A stretch of DNA of 40,712 nucleotides from the NCBI GenBank assembly GCA_017481595.1, contig JAFUOY010000022.1, positions 1 through 40,712 of the forward strand. The letters are read 5' to 3'. The position numbers and the translations under genes were made by a program. Source of the stretch: Clostridia bacterium (GTDB taxonomy: Bacteria > Bacillota > Clostridia > Oscillospirales > CAG-272). The notes beneath the pieces were generated by a model. The model had not been told where the DNA came from. It made no database searches and saw only the letters and a list, made by a program, of their open reading frames with translations. Positions 1 through 6,859 of this stretch are shown piece after piece. How positions within the stretch are numbered: position 1 is the first letter of the stretch; each line of letters starts with the position of its first letter.

Positions 1-1
1 C

Positions 2-223
2 GACCATAATGGATTTGCGGCTATTGAAGGTGCAAAGGCAACAATCGCCCACTTGCCCGGTGCAAAGTTGAAATTATTGAGAGTTACAACACCACCAATC
101 GAGTTGCAGAACGAGTTTGCGGCGTTCATTGAACAAGTCGACAAATCGAAATTTGAAATTCAAAAGAGCCTTGAAAAGCTCGAAACACTAAAAAAAGCAT
201 TGATGCAAAAATATTTTGGGTGA
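2..223 (+). CDS. hsdS: Type I restriction-modification specificity subunit HsdS, 3' end only
   Basis: The window opens inside this gene, and 73 codons are visible before the TGA at 221-223. The translated end has the typical C-terminus of an HsdS target-recognition domain followed by its conserved helix: a PPIELQNEFAAFIEQVD segment, then a charged helix ending LKKALMQKYFG. HsdS sets the DNA sequence recognised by the HsdM2S methylase and the HsdR2M2S nuclease. The long helix is the spacer that fixes the distance between the two half-sites and binds HsdM. The hsdR gene downstream supports the call. The start, the N-terminal recognition domain and hsdM lie outside the window, so specificity cannot be judged. 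Confidence 0.88.
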   Translation, partial: DHNGFAAIEGAKATIAHLPGAKLKLLRVTTPPIELQNEFAAFIEQVDKSKFEIQKSLEKLETLKKALMQKYFG

Positions 224-232
224 GGTGACATT

Positions 233-619
233 ATGAAATTAGAAGATTTGGCTCCGTGGATAGCAATTGCATTCACACTTGCGCTCTCAATCCTTGTTCC
301 GTTATTTACTCAAATTGCTAATAACCGTCATCAGCGAAAAATGCAACGAGAAAAATTACAGTATGAAGAGAAGCAAAAGAAAGTACTCGCTTATGAAGAG
401 TTTTTACTTTATGTTGGAGCTTCAATTGCGCACGCTACAAAAGAAAACCTTCCGTTGGCAGGATCAAGCATAGAAAAAATGTATATATACTCTCCTTCTG
501 AATGGTGGGATGATTTAGATTCATTATCTGAATGCATACGTCACGCAGAATTTGGGAAAGCGGCTGAAATAATGAAAAAATTAAGTCGCTTAATTTCTAA
601 AGAGTTATCAAAGTCTTAA
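233..619 (+). CDS. Small single-pass membrane protein of unknown function, between hsdS and hsdR
   Basis: I do not recognise a family. The 128-residue product has one strong hydrophobic segment at about residues 9-26 (WIAIAFTLALSILVPLF). It is followed by a basic and highly charged stretch (about residues 30-52, rich in R, K, E and Q) that looks like a short coiled coil facing the cytosol, and then a soluble helical tail ending in a lysine-rich LSRLISKELSKS. It starts 9 bases after the hsdS stop, with GAGGTGA as ribosome site. The DUF4062 gene follows 28 bases after its stop, so all are probably one transcript. The gene is visibly AT-richer than hsdR. A membrane anchor or effector partner of the DUF4062 protein is an inference from position only. 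Confidence 0.7.
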   Translation: MKLEDLAPWIAIAFTLALSILVPLFTQIANNRHQRKMQREKLQYEEKQKKVLAYEEFLLYVGASIAHATKENLPLAGSSIEKMYIYSPSEWWDDLDSLSECIRHAEFGKAAEIMKKLSRLISKELSKS

Positions 620-647
620 TACAGAAATATTTTTTGTGAGGTTTATT

Positions 648-1256
648 ATGGAGAAAAAATATCAAATATTCGTTAGTTCTACATACGAAGATTTAAAAGA
701 TGAGCGTTCTGCTGTGGCACAAAGTTTGTTGGATATAGGATGTATCCCGGTTGGCATGGAGCGGTTTCCTGCTAGCAACATGAGCCAAATGGAATATATT
801 AAAAAAATGCTTGATGATTGTGATTATTATATCCTAATACTTGCCGGTCGTTATGGTTCAGTTGACTCCGATGGTATTGGTTTTACCGAAAAAGAGTACG
901 ATTATGCAATTTCAAAAGGCATTCCTGTTATGAGCTTTATTGTGAAAGACACTGAAAAACTACCGAGTGGTAAATGCGAAAACACAGATGTCGGTCGATC
1001 ATTGTTGCAAGAGTTTAGGTCCAAAGTATGTAAGGGTAAACTCGTAAAATTCTATCAAGATATCGGTTCTCTTCAAGCTGCTGCTGTAGTTTCTCTATAC
1101 CAATGCATTAAAGACTATCCTGCCAAAGGATGGGTTAGAGGGGATTCCATTGATTTTGAAAAAGACACTCTTTATAAGGTCAAAGAATATATGGAGCAAA
1201 TTATAGCCACTGAAAAGGAAACAAAATACTGGGATGGGACAGTAATAATCAACTAA
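648..1256 (+). CDS. DUF4062 domain protein
   Basis: The N-terminal half matches DUF4062 as I recall it: YQIFVSSTYEDLKDER at the start, a GMERFPA motif near residue 40, then a buried strand YYILILAGRYGS and GFTEKEYDYA. This domain has a Rossmann-like fold related to TIR or nucleoside deoxyribosyltransferase proteins and is often linked to signalling or defence ATPases. Here it stands almost alone (202 residues). A short helical tail from about residue 130 carries no domain I recognise. I chose the ATG at 648 because the in-frame GTG at 636 lies inside its GTGAGG ribosome site. The gene sits between hsdS and hsdR, which suggests a phage-defence role; its enzymatic activity is unknown. Confidence 0.82.
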   Translation: MEKKYQIFVSSTYEDLKDERSAVAQSLLDIGCIPVGMERFPASNMSQMEYIKKMLDDCDYYILILAGRYGSVDSDGIGFTEKEYDYAISKGIPVMSFIVKDTEKLPSGKCENTDVGRSLLQEFRSKVCKGKLVKFYQDIGSLQAAAVVSLYQCIKDYPAKGWVRGDSIDFEKDTLYKVKEYMEQIIATEKETKYWDGTVIIN

Positions 1257-1306
1257 ATAATTATTTAGATATTATAGATTACTTAAACATTTATGAGGTA
1301 CTCACA

Positions 1307-4300
1307 ATGACCAACTTTGATTTCCTAAAAAACACCCCGGATTTTGACACGTTTTCTGACGTGGCAATCTCGGCGGAGAAAATATTACATATTGACGTGG
1401 ATTCCTGCGTGCTGAACTGCCGCAGGGCTATGGAATTTGCGGTCAAGTGGATGTATTCGGTTGACCGTGATCTCGTTATGCCTTATCAGGACAACCTTGT
1501 CAGCCTTATGAATGACGAGAAGTTCCGTGATATTATCGGAAACGATATCTGGCGTCGTATGGAATTCATCCGCAAGCTCGGCAACAATGCGGCTCACGGC
1601 GGCAAAAAGATAACGCAAGAGCAGGCAGAGCTTTGCCTTGAAAATCTTTTCGTTTTCCTTGACTGTGTGGCGTATTTCTACGCGCCCGAATACACCGAGC
1701 AGCAGTTTGATAAATCCTTACTTGCACTCACCGTAGACGAGGCTCTTTCATTCGTTCCCGAAAACGAAATTGATATTGCCAAGCTCATTGAGGAAAACAA
1801 GGCTCTCAAGGACGAGCTGACTGCCCGCCGCGCCGAGCAACAGCAGACCTATGTTCCCAAGCCCCTTGATCTCTCCGAGTACAAGACGAGAAAGATATAC
1901 ATCGACTTTATGCTACAGGATGCCGGCTGGATTGAGGGCAAGGATTGGCTCAACGAGGTCGAGCTTTACGGTATGCCAAATAAGAGCGAAGTGGGTTATG
2001 CCGACTACGTTCTGTTTGGTGATGACGGCAAACCTCTTGCCGTTTTGGAAGCCAAACGCACCTGCGTGGACGTTGCCAAGGGCAGACAGCAGGCAAAGCT
2101 TTATGCCGATCTTTTGGAGCAGAAATACGGCCGCAGACCTATCATTTTCCTCTCCAACGGCTTTGACACGCGCATCTGGAATGACAAATATTATCCCGAG
2201 CGCAAGGTAGCATCTATTTACTCCAAGCGCGATCTTGAAAAGCTTTTCAATCTGCATACAATGCGTACAAGCCTCAAAAACGTAATGGTGGACAAGGCTA
2301 TTGCCGGACGTTACTATCAGGAGGGCGCAATTAAGGCTGTTTGCGAATCGTTTGATAAGAAGAATCGCCGTAAGGCGCTTCTCGTAATGGCAACGGGTTC
2401 GGGCAAAACGAGAACGGTCATCGCTCTTTGCAAGGTGCTCTTAGATCACGGCTGGGTGAAGAACATTCTGTTCCTTGCCGACCGAAACTCGCTTGTGACA
2501 CAGGCAAAGCGCGCCTTTGTGAATATGCTTCCCGACCTCTCTGTGACCAATCTCTGCGAAGATAAGGAGAACTTTGACTCCCGTTGTGTTTTCTCGACCT
2601 ATCAGACGATGATGAATTGCATTGATACTGTCAAGGACGAGAACGAGAAAAAGCTCTTTACCGTCGGTCACTTTGACCTTGTAATAGTAGACGAAGCGCA
2701 CCGTTCCATCTACAACAAATACAGGGATATTTTCAATTATTTCGATGCTCCTTTAGTTGGTCTTACTGCAACTCCAAAGGATGAGATTGACAAGAACACC
2801 TATGAGATTTTCGAGCTTGAAAACGGTGTTCCAACCTACGGTTACGAGCTTGGACAAGCCGTTACTGATGGCTTTCTTGTTGACTTTATGTCTGTTGAAA
2901 GTAAATTAAAATTCATCGAGCAAGGTATCGTATACGATGATCTTTCCGAAGAAGACAGACAAGCATATGAGGATACATTTGAAGATGAAAACGGTGATCT
3001 GCCCGAAAGCATCGCTTCCTCTGCTATCAACGAGTGGGTATTTAACGAGGATACCATTCGCCAGGTGCTCCACATCTTGATGAACGACGGTTTGCGCATC
3101 GATTACGGCGAAAAGTTGGGCAAGACCATCATCTTTGCCAAGAACCACGAGCACGCTGAAAAGATTCACGAGATATTCGGCAAGGAATATCCCAATCTGC
3201 CCGGATATACCAAGGTTATTGACAACTATATGACCTATGCACAGAGTGCGATCGATGAGTTTTCCGATCCAAAGAAATTACCTCAAATTGCAATCTCCGT
3301 CGATATGCTTGATACAGGTATTGACGTGCCCGAAGTTTTGAATCTTGTCTTCTTCAAAAAAGTGATGAGTAAGGCGAAGTTCTGGCAGATGATCGGCCGT
3401 GGTACGCGTCGTTGCGACGGACTGATGGACGGCAAGGATAAGGACAAGTTCTATATCTTCGATTTCTGTGGAAACTTTGAGTTCTTTCGTATGAATCAGG
3501 GACGTCCTACTGCGAATCAGATTGCCCTGCAGGGCGCGATCTTTAAGCTCAAGGCACAGATCGCGTTTAAATTGCAGGATCTTGCGTATCAGACCGCTGA
3601 CTTGATTGCATTCCGCAAATCATTAGTTGACGATATGGTGCGTAAGGTGTGCGAACTCAACAAAGAGAACTTTGCTGTGCGTCAGCATTTGCGTTACGTT
3701 GAGCAATATGCAAATCCCGACAACTACAATTCGCTTACCTATGAAGATACATTATTGATGGCGGAAGAACTTGCTCCGTTGATTACGCCCGACGAGGACG
3801 AGGCGTCCGCCGTTCGCTTTGATGCTTTGATGTACGGCATTGAGCTTGCATATCTTGCAGGCAAGAAATATTCTCGCGCCCGTACCGATCTTTATAAAAA
3901 GGTCAGCGGAATTGCAAGCGTAGCAAACATCCCCGAAATTATGGTTCAGTCCGAGCTTATCAACAAGATTCTGCATACCGATTATTTGGATAATGCGGGC
4001 ATCAATGAATTCGAGCATATTCGTGAGAATCTCCGTGATTTGATGAAATATATTCCGAGAACTGGTGTGAAGTATATAACCAATTTCGATGATGAGATTC
4101 TTTCGGTTGAGTGGAACGAATCAGATCTTGAAAGCGATGATCTCAAAAATTACAAGGCGAAAGCAGAGTTCTATATTCGTCAGCATCAGGATGAGACGGC
4201 AATCGCAAAATTAAAGAGTAACGTTCCGTTGAGCGCGGAGGACGTTAAGGCGCTGGAACGTATTCTGTGGAGCGAGGTTGGCAGTAAAAAGGACTACCAA

Positions 4301-4603
4301 GCAGAATATGGTGAAAAGCCGCTTGGTGAGTTTGTTCGTGAGATCGTAGGACTCGATATGGCGGCGGCGAAATCAGCGTTCGCCGAATACTTGAACAATG
4401 TTAGTCTTGATGCCGATCAAATTTATTTTGTCAATCAAATCATTGAATATATCGTGCGCAACGGTGTAATGAAAGATATGTCTGTGCTTCAGGAGCCTCC
4501 GTTTACCGATAGGGGTAGTATTGTCGAGGTGTTTACCGATATTTCAATTTGGTTGGGTATCAGGAGCGTGATTGAAAAGATTAACGCAAATGCGGTGGCA
4601 TAA
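1307..4603 (+). CDS. hsdR: Type I restriction endonuclease subunit HsdR with N-terminal DUF4145 domain
   Basis: This is the motor and nuclease subunit of the type I system: it translocates DNA after HsdS recognition and cuts at a distance. Domain order in the 1098-residue product is as follows. A DUF4145-like helical domain covers about residues 1-130 (RRAMEFAVKWMY, IRKLGNNAAHGG). A PD-(D/E)xK nuclease follows, with D233 and E248-A-K250. The superfamily 2 helicase core has Walker A MATGSGKT at 361-368, DEAH at 462-465, GLTATP at 485-490 and motif VI QMIGRGTRR at 694-702. An EcoEI-type C-terminal region binds the methylase. All catalytic residues are present and the length is normal for the family. 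Start ATG 1307 follows GAGGT. Confidence 0.96.
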   Translation: MTNFDFLKNTPDFDTFSDVAISAEKILHIDVDSCVLNCRRAMEFAVKWMYSVDRDLVMPYQDNLVSLMNDEKFRDIIGNDIWRRMEFIRKLGNNAAHGGKKITQEQAELCLENLFVFLDCVAYFYAPEYTEQQFDKSLLALTVDEALSFVPENEIDIAKLIEENKALKDELTARRAEQQQTYVPKPLDLSEYKTRKIYIDFMLQDAGWIEGKDWLNEVELYGMPNKSEVGYADYVLFGDDGKPLAVLEAKRTCVDVAKGRQQAKLYADLLEQKYGRRPIIFLSNGFDTRIWNDKYYPERKVASIYSKRDLEKLFNLHTMRTSLKNVMVDKAIAGRYYQEGAIKAVCESFDKKNRRKALLVMATGSGKTRTVIALCKVLLDHGWVKNILFLADRNSLVTQAKRAFVNMLPDLSVTNLCEDKENFDSRCVFSTYQTMMNCIDTVKDENEKKLFTVGHFDLVIVDEAHRSIYNKYRDIFNYFDAPLVGLTATPKDEIDKNTYEIFELENGVPTYGYELGQAVTDGFLVDFMSVESKLKFIEQGIVYDDLSEEDRQAYEDTFEDENGDLPESIASSAINEWVFNEDTIRQVLHILMNDGLRIDYGEKLGKTIIFAKNHEHAEKIHEIFGKEYPNLPGYTKVIDNYMTYAQSAIDEFSDPKKLPQIAISVDMLDTGIDVPEVLNLVFFKKVMSKAKFWQMIGRGTRRCDGLMDGKDKDKFYIFDFCGNFEFFRMNQGRPTANQIALQGAIFKLKAQIAFKLQDLAYQTADLIAFRKSLVDDMVRKVCELNKENFAVRQHLRYVEQYANPDNYNSLTYEDTLLMAEELAPLITPDEDEASAVRFDALMYGIELAYLAGKKYSRARTDLYKKVSGIASVANIPEIMVQSELINKILHTDYLDNAGINEFEHIRENLRDLMKYIPRTGVKYITNFDDEILSVEWNESDLESDDLKNYKAKAEFYIRQHQDETAIAKLKSNVPLSAEDVKALERILWSEVGSKKDYQAEYGEKPLGEFVREIVGLDMAAAKSAFAEYLNNVSLDADQIYFVNQIIEYIVRNGVMKDMSVLQEPPFTDRGSIVEVFTDISIWLGIRSVIEKINANAVA

Positions 4604-4649
4604 TGCTTCACGCCAAGAAGGCACGAAGTAAAACCAAATAACAAATAGC

Positions 4650-4684
4650 AACGAGGCCGCATGAAAAGTGCGACCTCGTTTTAT
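4650..4684. terminator. Hairpin terminator after hsdR
   Basis: The stem AACGAGGCCGCA pairs with TGCGACCTCGTT around a TGAAAAG loop, with one C-A mismatch, and TTTAT follows on the plus strand. It lies about 50 bases after the hsdR stop and probably ends the restriction operon. Its right edge touches the remnant gene on the minus strand, so it may mark the edge of the inserted block. Confidence 0.75.
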
Positions 4685-4690
4685 CGTTGT

Positions 4691-4747
4691 GAAAGTTTTA
4701 TAAAGAGAAATAATCTTCTCCTCAATATCTCTTTTAATATAAGCCAT
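4691..4747 (-). pseudogene. 5' remnant of an AAA-family ATPase (DUF4143 type) gene
   Basis: On the minus strand an ATG (4747-4745) sits 8 bases after a good AAGGAG ribosome site and starts MAYIKRDIEEKIISLYKTF. As recalled, this resembles the usual first residues of DUF4143 AAA ATPases, which normally continue into a P-loop of the form VTGPRQVGKTT. Here homology stops after about 19 codons at the terminator stem of hsdR, and the frame runs on antisense to hsdR without a P-loop. The promoter-like and operator-like sequences upstream are still in place. I infer that arrival of the restriction locus, or a deletion, removed the rest. It could instead be a functional small ORF of up to 67 codons reaching 4544. 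Confidence 0.45.
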
Positions 4748-4771
4748 AATAGGTTCTCCTTGGCTAATATT

Positions 4772-4782
4772 CGATACAATCG
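4772..4782. promoter_or_regulatory. Operator-like palindrome, copy 1
   Basis: CGATACAATCG has arms CGAT and ATCG. It lies just downstream of the -10 of the minus-strand promoter, a position where a repressor would block transcription. It is part of a longer direct repeat of about 20 bases shared with the copy at 4823: TAT, then the palindrome, then T and TTTTA. Confidence 0.45.
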
Positions 4783-4783
4783 T

Positions 4784-4812
4784 GTTTTAGCACAAAATGA
4801 TAGCTTTGTCAA
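4784..4812 (-). promoter_or_regulatory. Promoter of the ATPase remnant
   Basis: Read on the minus strand, TTGACA (4812-4807) is followed after 17 bases by TAAAAC (4789-4784). The first box is consensus and the second is a 4 of 6 match. The spacing to the ribosome site and ATG at 4747 is normal. It would drive only the truncated gene. Confidence 0.5.
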
Positions 4813-4822
4813 GGCTATTATA

Positions 4823-4833
4823 CGATGTAATCG
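4823..4833. promoter_or_regulatory. Operator-like palindrome, copy 2
   Basis: CGATGTAATCG is the second copy of the CGATnnnATCG pattern. It lies upstream of the -35 box of the minus-strand promoter, so the two copies flank that promoter 51 bases apart. The flanks TAT on the left and TTTTA on the right are also shared with copy 1. Confidence 0.45.
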
Positions 4834-4835
4834 TT

Positions 4836-5087
4836 TTATGAAGATCGAAGGAGGGTATTTTGCCACAGATAGTACGTTAAAAATTCCACTAAAATTTCAC
4901 TATTTTTTCACTATTTTTTTGATTTGGGGGAAGAAATTTGTGATTTTTGAGTTGGAGTAATAAACCAAAAATGGCAGGCGTAAGATATAATTGGGCGAAA
5001 AAATATTACAAAAGGGCTAAAAAAAGGCAAAAAAAGGGCTGAAAATTGGCGGAAAAGCGCATAATGGAACAAATTTTGCGTTAAATC
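4836..5087. other. AT-rich intergenic stretch without a gene
   Basis: About 250 bases between the ATPase remnant and the pilin promoter. Short frames cross it but none has a ribosome site with a credible protein. From about 4988 to 5060 the plus strand is a purine-rich run with the short direct repeat AAAAGGGCT twice and related AAAGGC and GGAAAAG words. I see no terminator or gene here. Confidence 0.6.
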
Positions 5088-5116
5088 TTGACTTTTTATA
5101 AGATTTGTGCTATACT
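5088..5116 (+). promoter_or_regulatory. Promoter of the type IV pilus cluster
   Basis: TTGACT (5088-5093) and TATACT (5111-5116) are separated by exactly 17 bases; each box differs from consensus at one position. Transcription should begin near 5123, leaving a leader of about 235 bases before the major pilin. This is the only strong promoter I see for the pilus genes. Confidence 0.8.
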
Positions 5117-5122
5117 TTAATA

Positions 5123-5359
5123 GCAACAAGCCGTTACGGCGTTTAGACGAGTAAATATTTCATGCTCGCCTTACTGTAATGGATGTGTTGACTGACGGTA
5201 TTCTGTGAAATAAGTGGACATCAATGGAAGATTGATTAAAGGAGTTTTTAATACCAGTCATCCCGATAATTTTGATTCTGTTTGTTTACTTACCAACGGT
5301 ATATTGTCGAAACGTTTGCAAACACATAAAAAAACAAAATTAAAAAGGAGAAAAATCCA
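5123..5359 (+). promoter_or_regulatory. Long 5' leader of the major pilin mRNA
   Basis: The leader is far longer than needed. It holds a GCCGTTACGGC mini-hairpin near 5131, a second weak hairpin region around GACGAG and GCTCGCC (5147-5174), and ATCAAT/ATTGAT arms at 5220-5236. AAAGGAG at 5238-5244 is a well-formed ribosome site but no ATG follows. An ATA at 5251 opens a 30-codon hydrophobic frame that stops at 5341. I looked for the cyclic-di-GMP riboswitch cores that often precede clostridial pilins and could not match one. A regulatory role is inferred from length and structure only. Confidence 0.4.
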
Positions 5360-5752
5360 ATGAACAAGATGAACAAGAAGGGCTTTACAATTGTAGAGCT
5401 TGTAATCGTAATCGCTGTTATCGCTATCCTTGCAGGTGTTCTTATCCCTACATTCGGCGGTATCATTGACAGAGCTAACGAATCCGCTGAAATGCAGAAG
5501 GTAGCTGCAGCTTACAAGGAAGCATATGCGCTTGCTATGGCTGATGACGGTAAGATTGATACTGATGACTACAACGCTAAAATAAAAGATACAGATACTG
5601 CAAACAACTGTATCGAAGCAGGCGGTTATAAGTTTACAATTACCATGAATGCGGCCGGAACAGAGGTTACTGATTGGGCAGTAGCTGCTGGCGGTGCTGA
5701 AGGATATACCTTTGATTACGATAATGGCGCTTGGACAGCTAAGAAGGGCTAA
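5360..5752 (+). CDS. pilA: Major type IV pilin (prepilin)
   Basis: The 130-residue precursor has a short basic leader MNKMNKKG cut before F9, then the classic hydrophobic helix FTIVELVIVIAVIAILAGV with the glutamate at mature position 5. A short globular domain follows, rich in Ala, Asp and Gly and with no cysteine pair. It would be processed by the PilD encoded at 8522, polymerised by PilB and PilC, and displayed outside the cell. The ribosome site AAAGGAG is 9 bases before the ATG at 5360; the second ATG (5369) is too far. It has its own strong promoter and a hairpin after the stop, which fits the high level needed for the main subunit. A pseudopilin of a secretion system is less likely given the neighbours. 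Confidence 0.93.
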   Translation: MNKMNKKGFTIVELVIVIAVIAILAGVLIPTFGGIIDRANESAEMQKVAAAYKEAYALAMADDGKIDTDDYNAKIKDTDTANNCIEAGGYKFTITMNAAGTEVTDWAVAAGGAEGYTFDYDNGAWTAKKG

Positions 5753-5787
5753 TAAACACTTTTAAACAAAACTAAATTATAACGCAG

Positions 5788-5818
5788 GCACTCTGCACTC
5801 CTTGCGGGTGCAGAGTGC
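5788..5818 (+). terminator. Intercistronic hairpin after the major pilin
   Basis: GCACTCTGCAC (5788-5798) pairs perfectly with GTGCAGAGTGC (5808-5818) around a 9-base loop. There is no run of T after it, only TTACGACTTATT, so it is probably a partial terminator or an mRNA end-stabiliser. It would make the pilin message more abundant than the downstream assembly genes. Confidence 0.7.
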
Positions 5819-5838
5819 TTACGACTTATTAGGAAAGA

Positions 5839-6402
5839 ATGAGAAATATGTACGGAAAAATGAGAAACAAAACTGTTGAAAAACCTGATAAAGTAAAGAA
5901 CAACAAGAGGGGTTTTACTCTTGTTGAGCTTACTATTGTTATGGCAATTTTGGCAATCGTTACGGGGATTACCGTTTCTTTTTCTGTACTGATGAAGGAT
6001 GTAACCGCAGATAACAGAGACGAATATGAGTTTCTGGAGCAGAACACAGAGCTTAAAGATGCAATTTGCGCCTGGGTGGCAGAAAATGACGTTGAGGGCA
6101 GTAAATTTACCGCAAATGGCGACACATTGACGGTGACCTTTGAAAACTCGGAAAAGAAAATGACCTTGCGTCTTTCTAACGGCAGGCTCTACTATTCCGA
6201 CTATGAACAGCAAAAGAATATTGTACTTGAGACCGATCTTGATGAAATAGACCAGATGATCTTTTCGGTAAAGGGCGGTCAAAAGCTTTTAAGATGCGGT
6301 ACTAACCACAAGAATGATGAAGGAAAAACAGTTATAACCAACGCATTTGTGATATCCCTTCGACTTGGCACAATGATACAGGAGGGACCCAATGAAACGT
6401 AA
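5839..6402 (+). CDS. Type IV pilin-like protein (minor pilin)
   Basis: The 187-residue product has an unusually long leader: about 26 residues of mostly charged sequence ending NNKRG, then FTLVELTIVMAILAIVTGI with the glutamate at mature position 5. PilD should cut after that glycine. The rest is a mostly beta-rich domain with lysine-, aspartate- and glutamate-rich strands. The frame opens at ATG 5839. ATG 5848 is also possible because AGGAAAG at 5831-5837 spaces better from it; the cleavage site is the same either way. It overlaps the next gene by 11 bases. It probably primes or caps the pilus, as minor pilins do; its exact role is not visible. Confidence 0.85.
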   Translation: MRNMYGKMRNKTVEKPDKVKNNKRGFTLVELTIVMAILAIVTGITVSFSVLMKDVTADNRDEYEFLEQNTELKDAICAWVAENDVEGSKFTANGDTLTVTFENSEKKMTLRLSNGRLYYSDYEQQKNIVLETDLDEIDQMIFSVKGGQKLLRCGTNHKNDEGKTVITNAFVISLRLGTMIQEGPNET

Positions 6403-6859
6403 AAATAAAGGTGGCTTTTCCCTTGTGGAGGTAGTAATTGCCCTTGCCATTATCGTTATGGTAATGGGCGCGGGACTTTCTATCACATTATCCTCCATAA
6501 CCACAAAGGTAAAAGCAATTAACAGAACCCACGCTCAGAACTTCGCTGAAAACGTGTTGGAATGTTTTAAGGCGGCGGATGATGCTGAAGAGTTTGGACG
6601 TCTACTTCCCGTGATTGATAATGATAACGACCAACATCGCGATCCTTATCACGACGAAAGAGATGGTACACAGTACTATATATACACGCATACGTCTGCT
6701 AATTATCAATTTGTGGCAGAGATTGCCGTAAGGTATGCAGACGGAGAACGTCCCATATTAAAGGTTAACGTAACCGGCGAGGACGGAACGGACATTATTT
6801 CGTTTGACTACACAAAGGGAGCTATTGTAGCTTCTGAGGGTGAGGGAGGCGGAATATGA
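6392..6859 (+). CDS. Type IV pilin-like protein (minor pilin)
   Basis: A basic leader MKRKNKGG precedes FSLVEVVIALAIIVMVMGAG, a standard prepilin cut site with glutamate at mature position 5. The 155-residue precursor continues into a small soluble domain with many acidic residues and a Gly/Glu-rich end. The start lies inside the previous gene with GGAGGGA upstream, and its stop overlaps the next start as ATGA, so these genes are translationally coupled. It resembles the PilV or GspI type of minor pilin in leader and length, but I cannot assign it precisely. Confidence 0.85.
   Translation: MKRKNKGGFSLVEVVIALAIIVMVMGAGLSITLSSITTKVKAINRTHAQNFAENVLECFKAADDAEEFGRLLPVIDNDNDQHRDPYHDERDGTQYYIYTHTSANYQFVAEIAVRYADGERPILKVNVTGEDGTDIISFDYTKGAIVASEGEGGGI

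Noticed and set aside
4661-4960. 99-codon plus-strand frame after hsdR
   Set aside because: It starts inside the hsdR terminator without a ribosome site and has no domain or credible composition. The region is better explained by the minus-strand ATPase remnant and its promoter.
5123-5240. Cyclic-di-GMP riboswitch before the pilin gene
   Set aside because: Expected from context, but I could not match the conserved core bases of either known class. I kept only a generic leader call.
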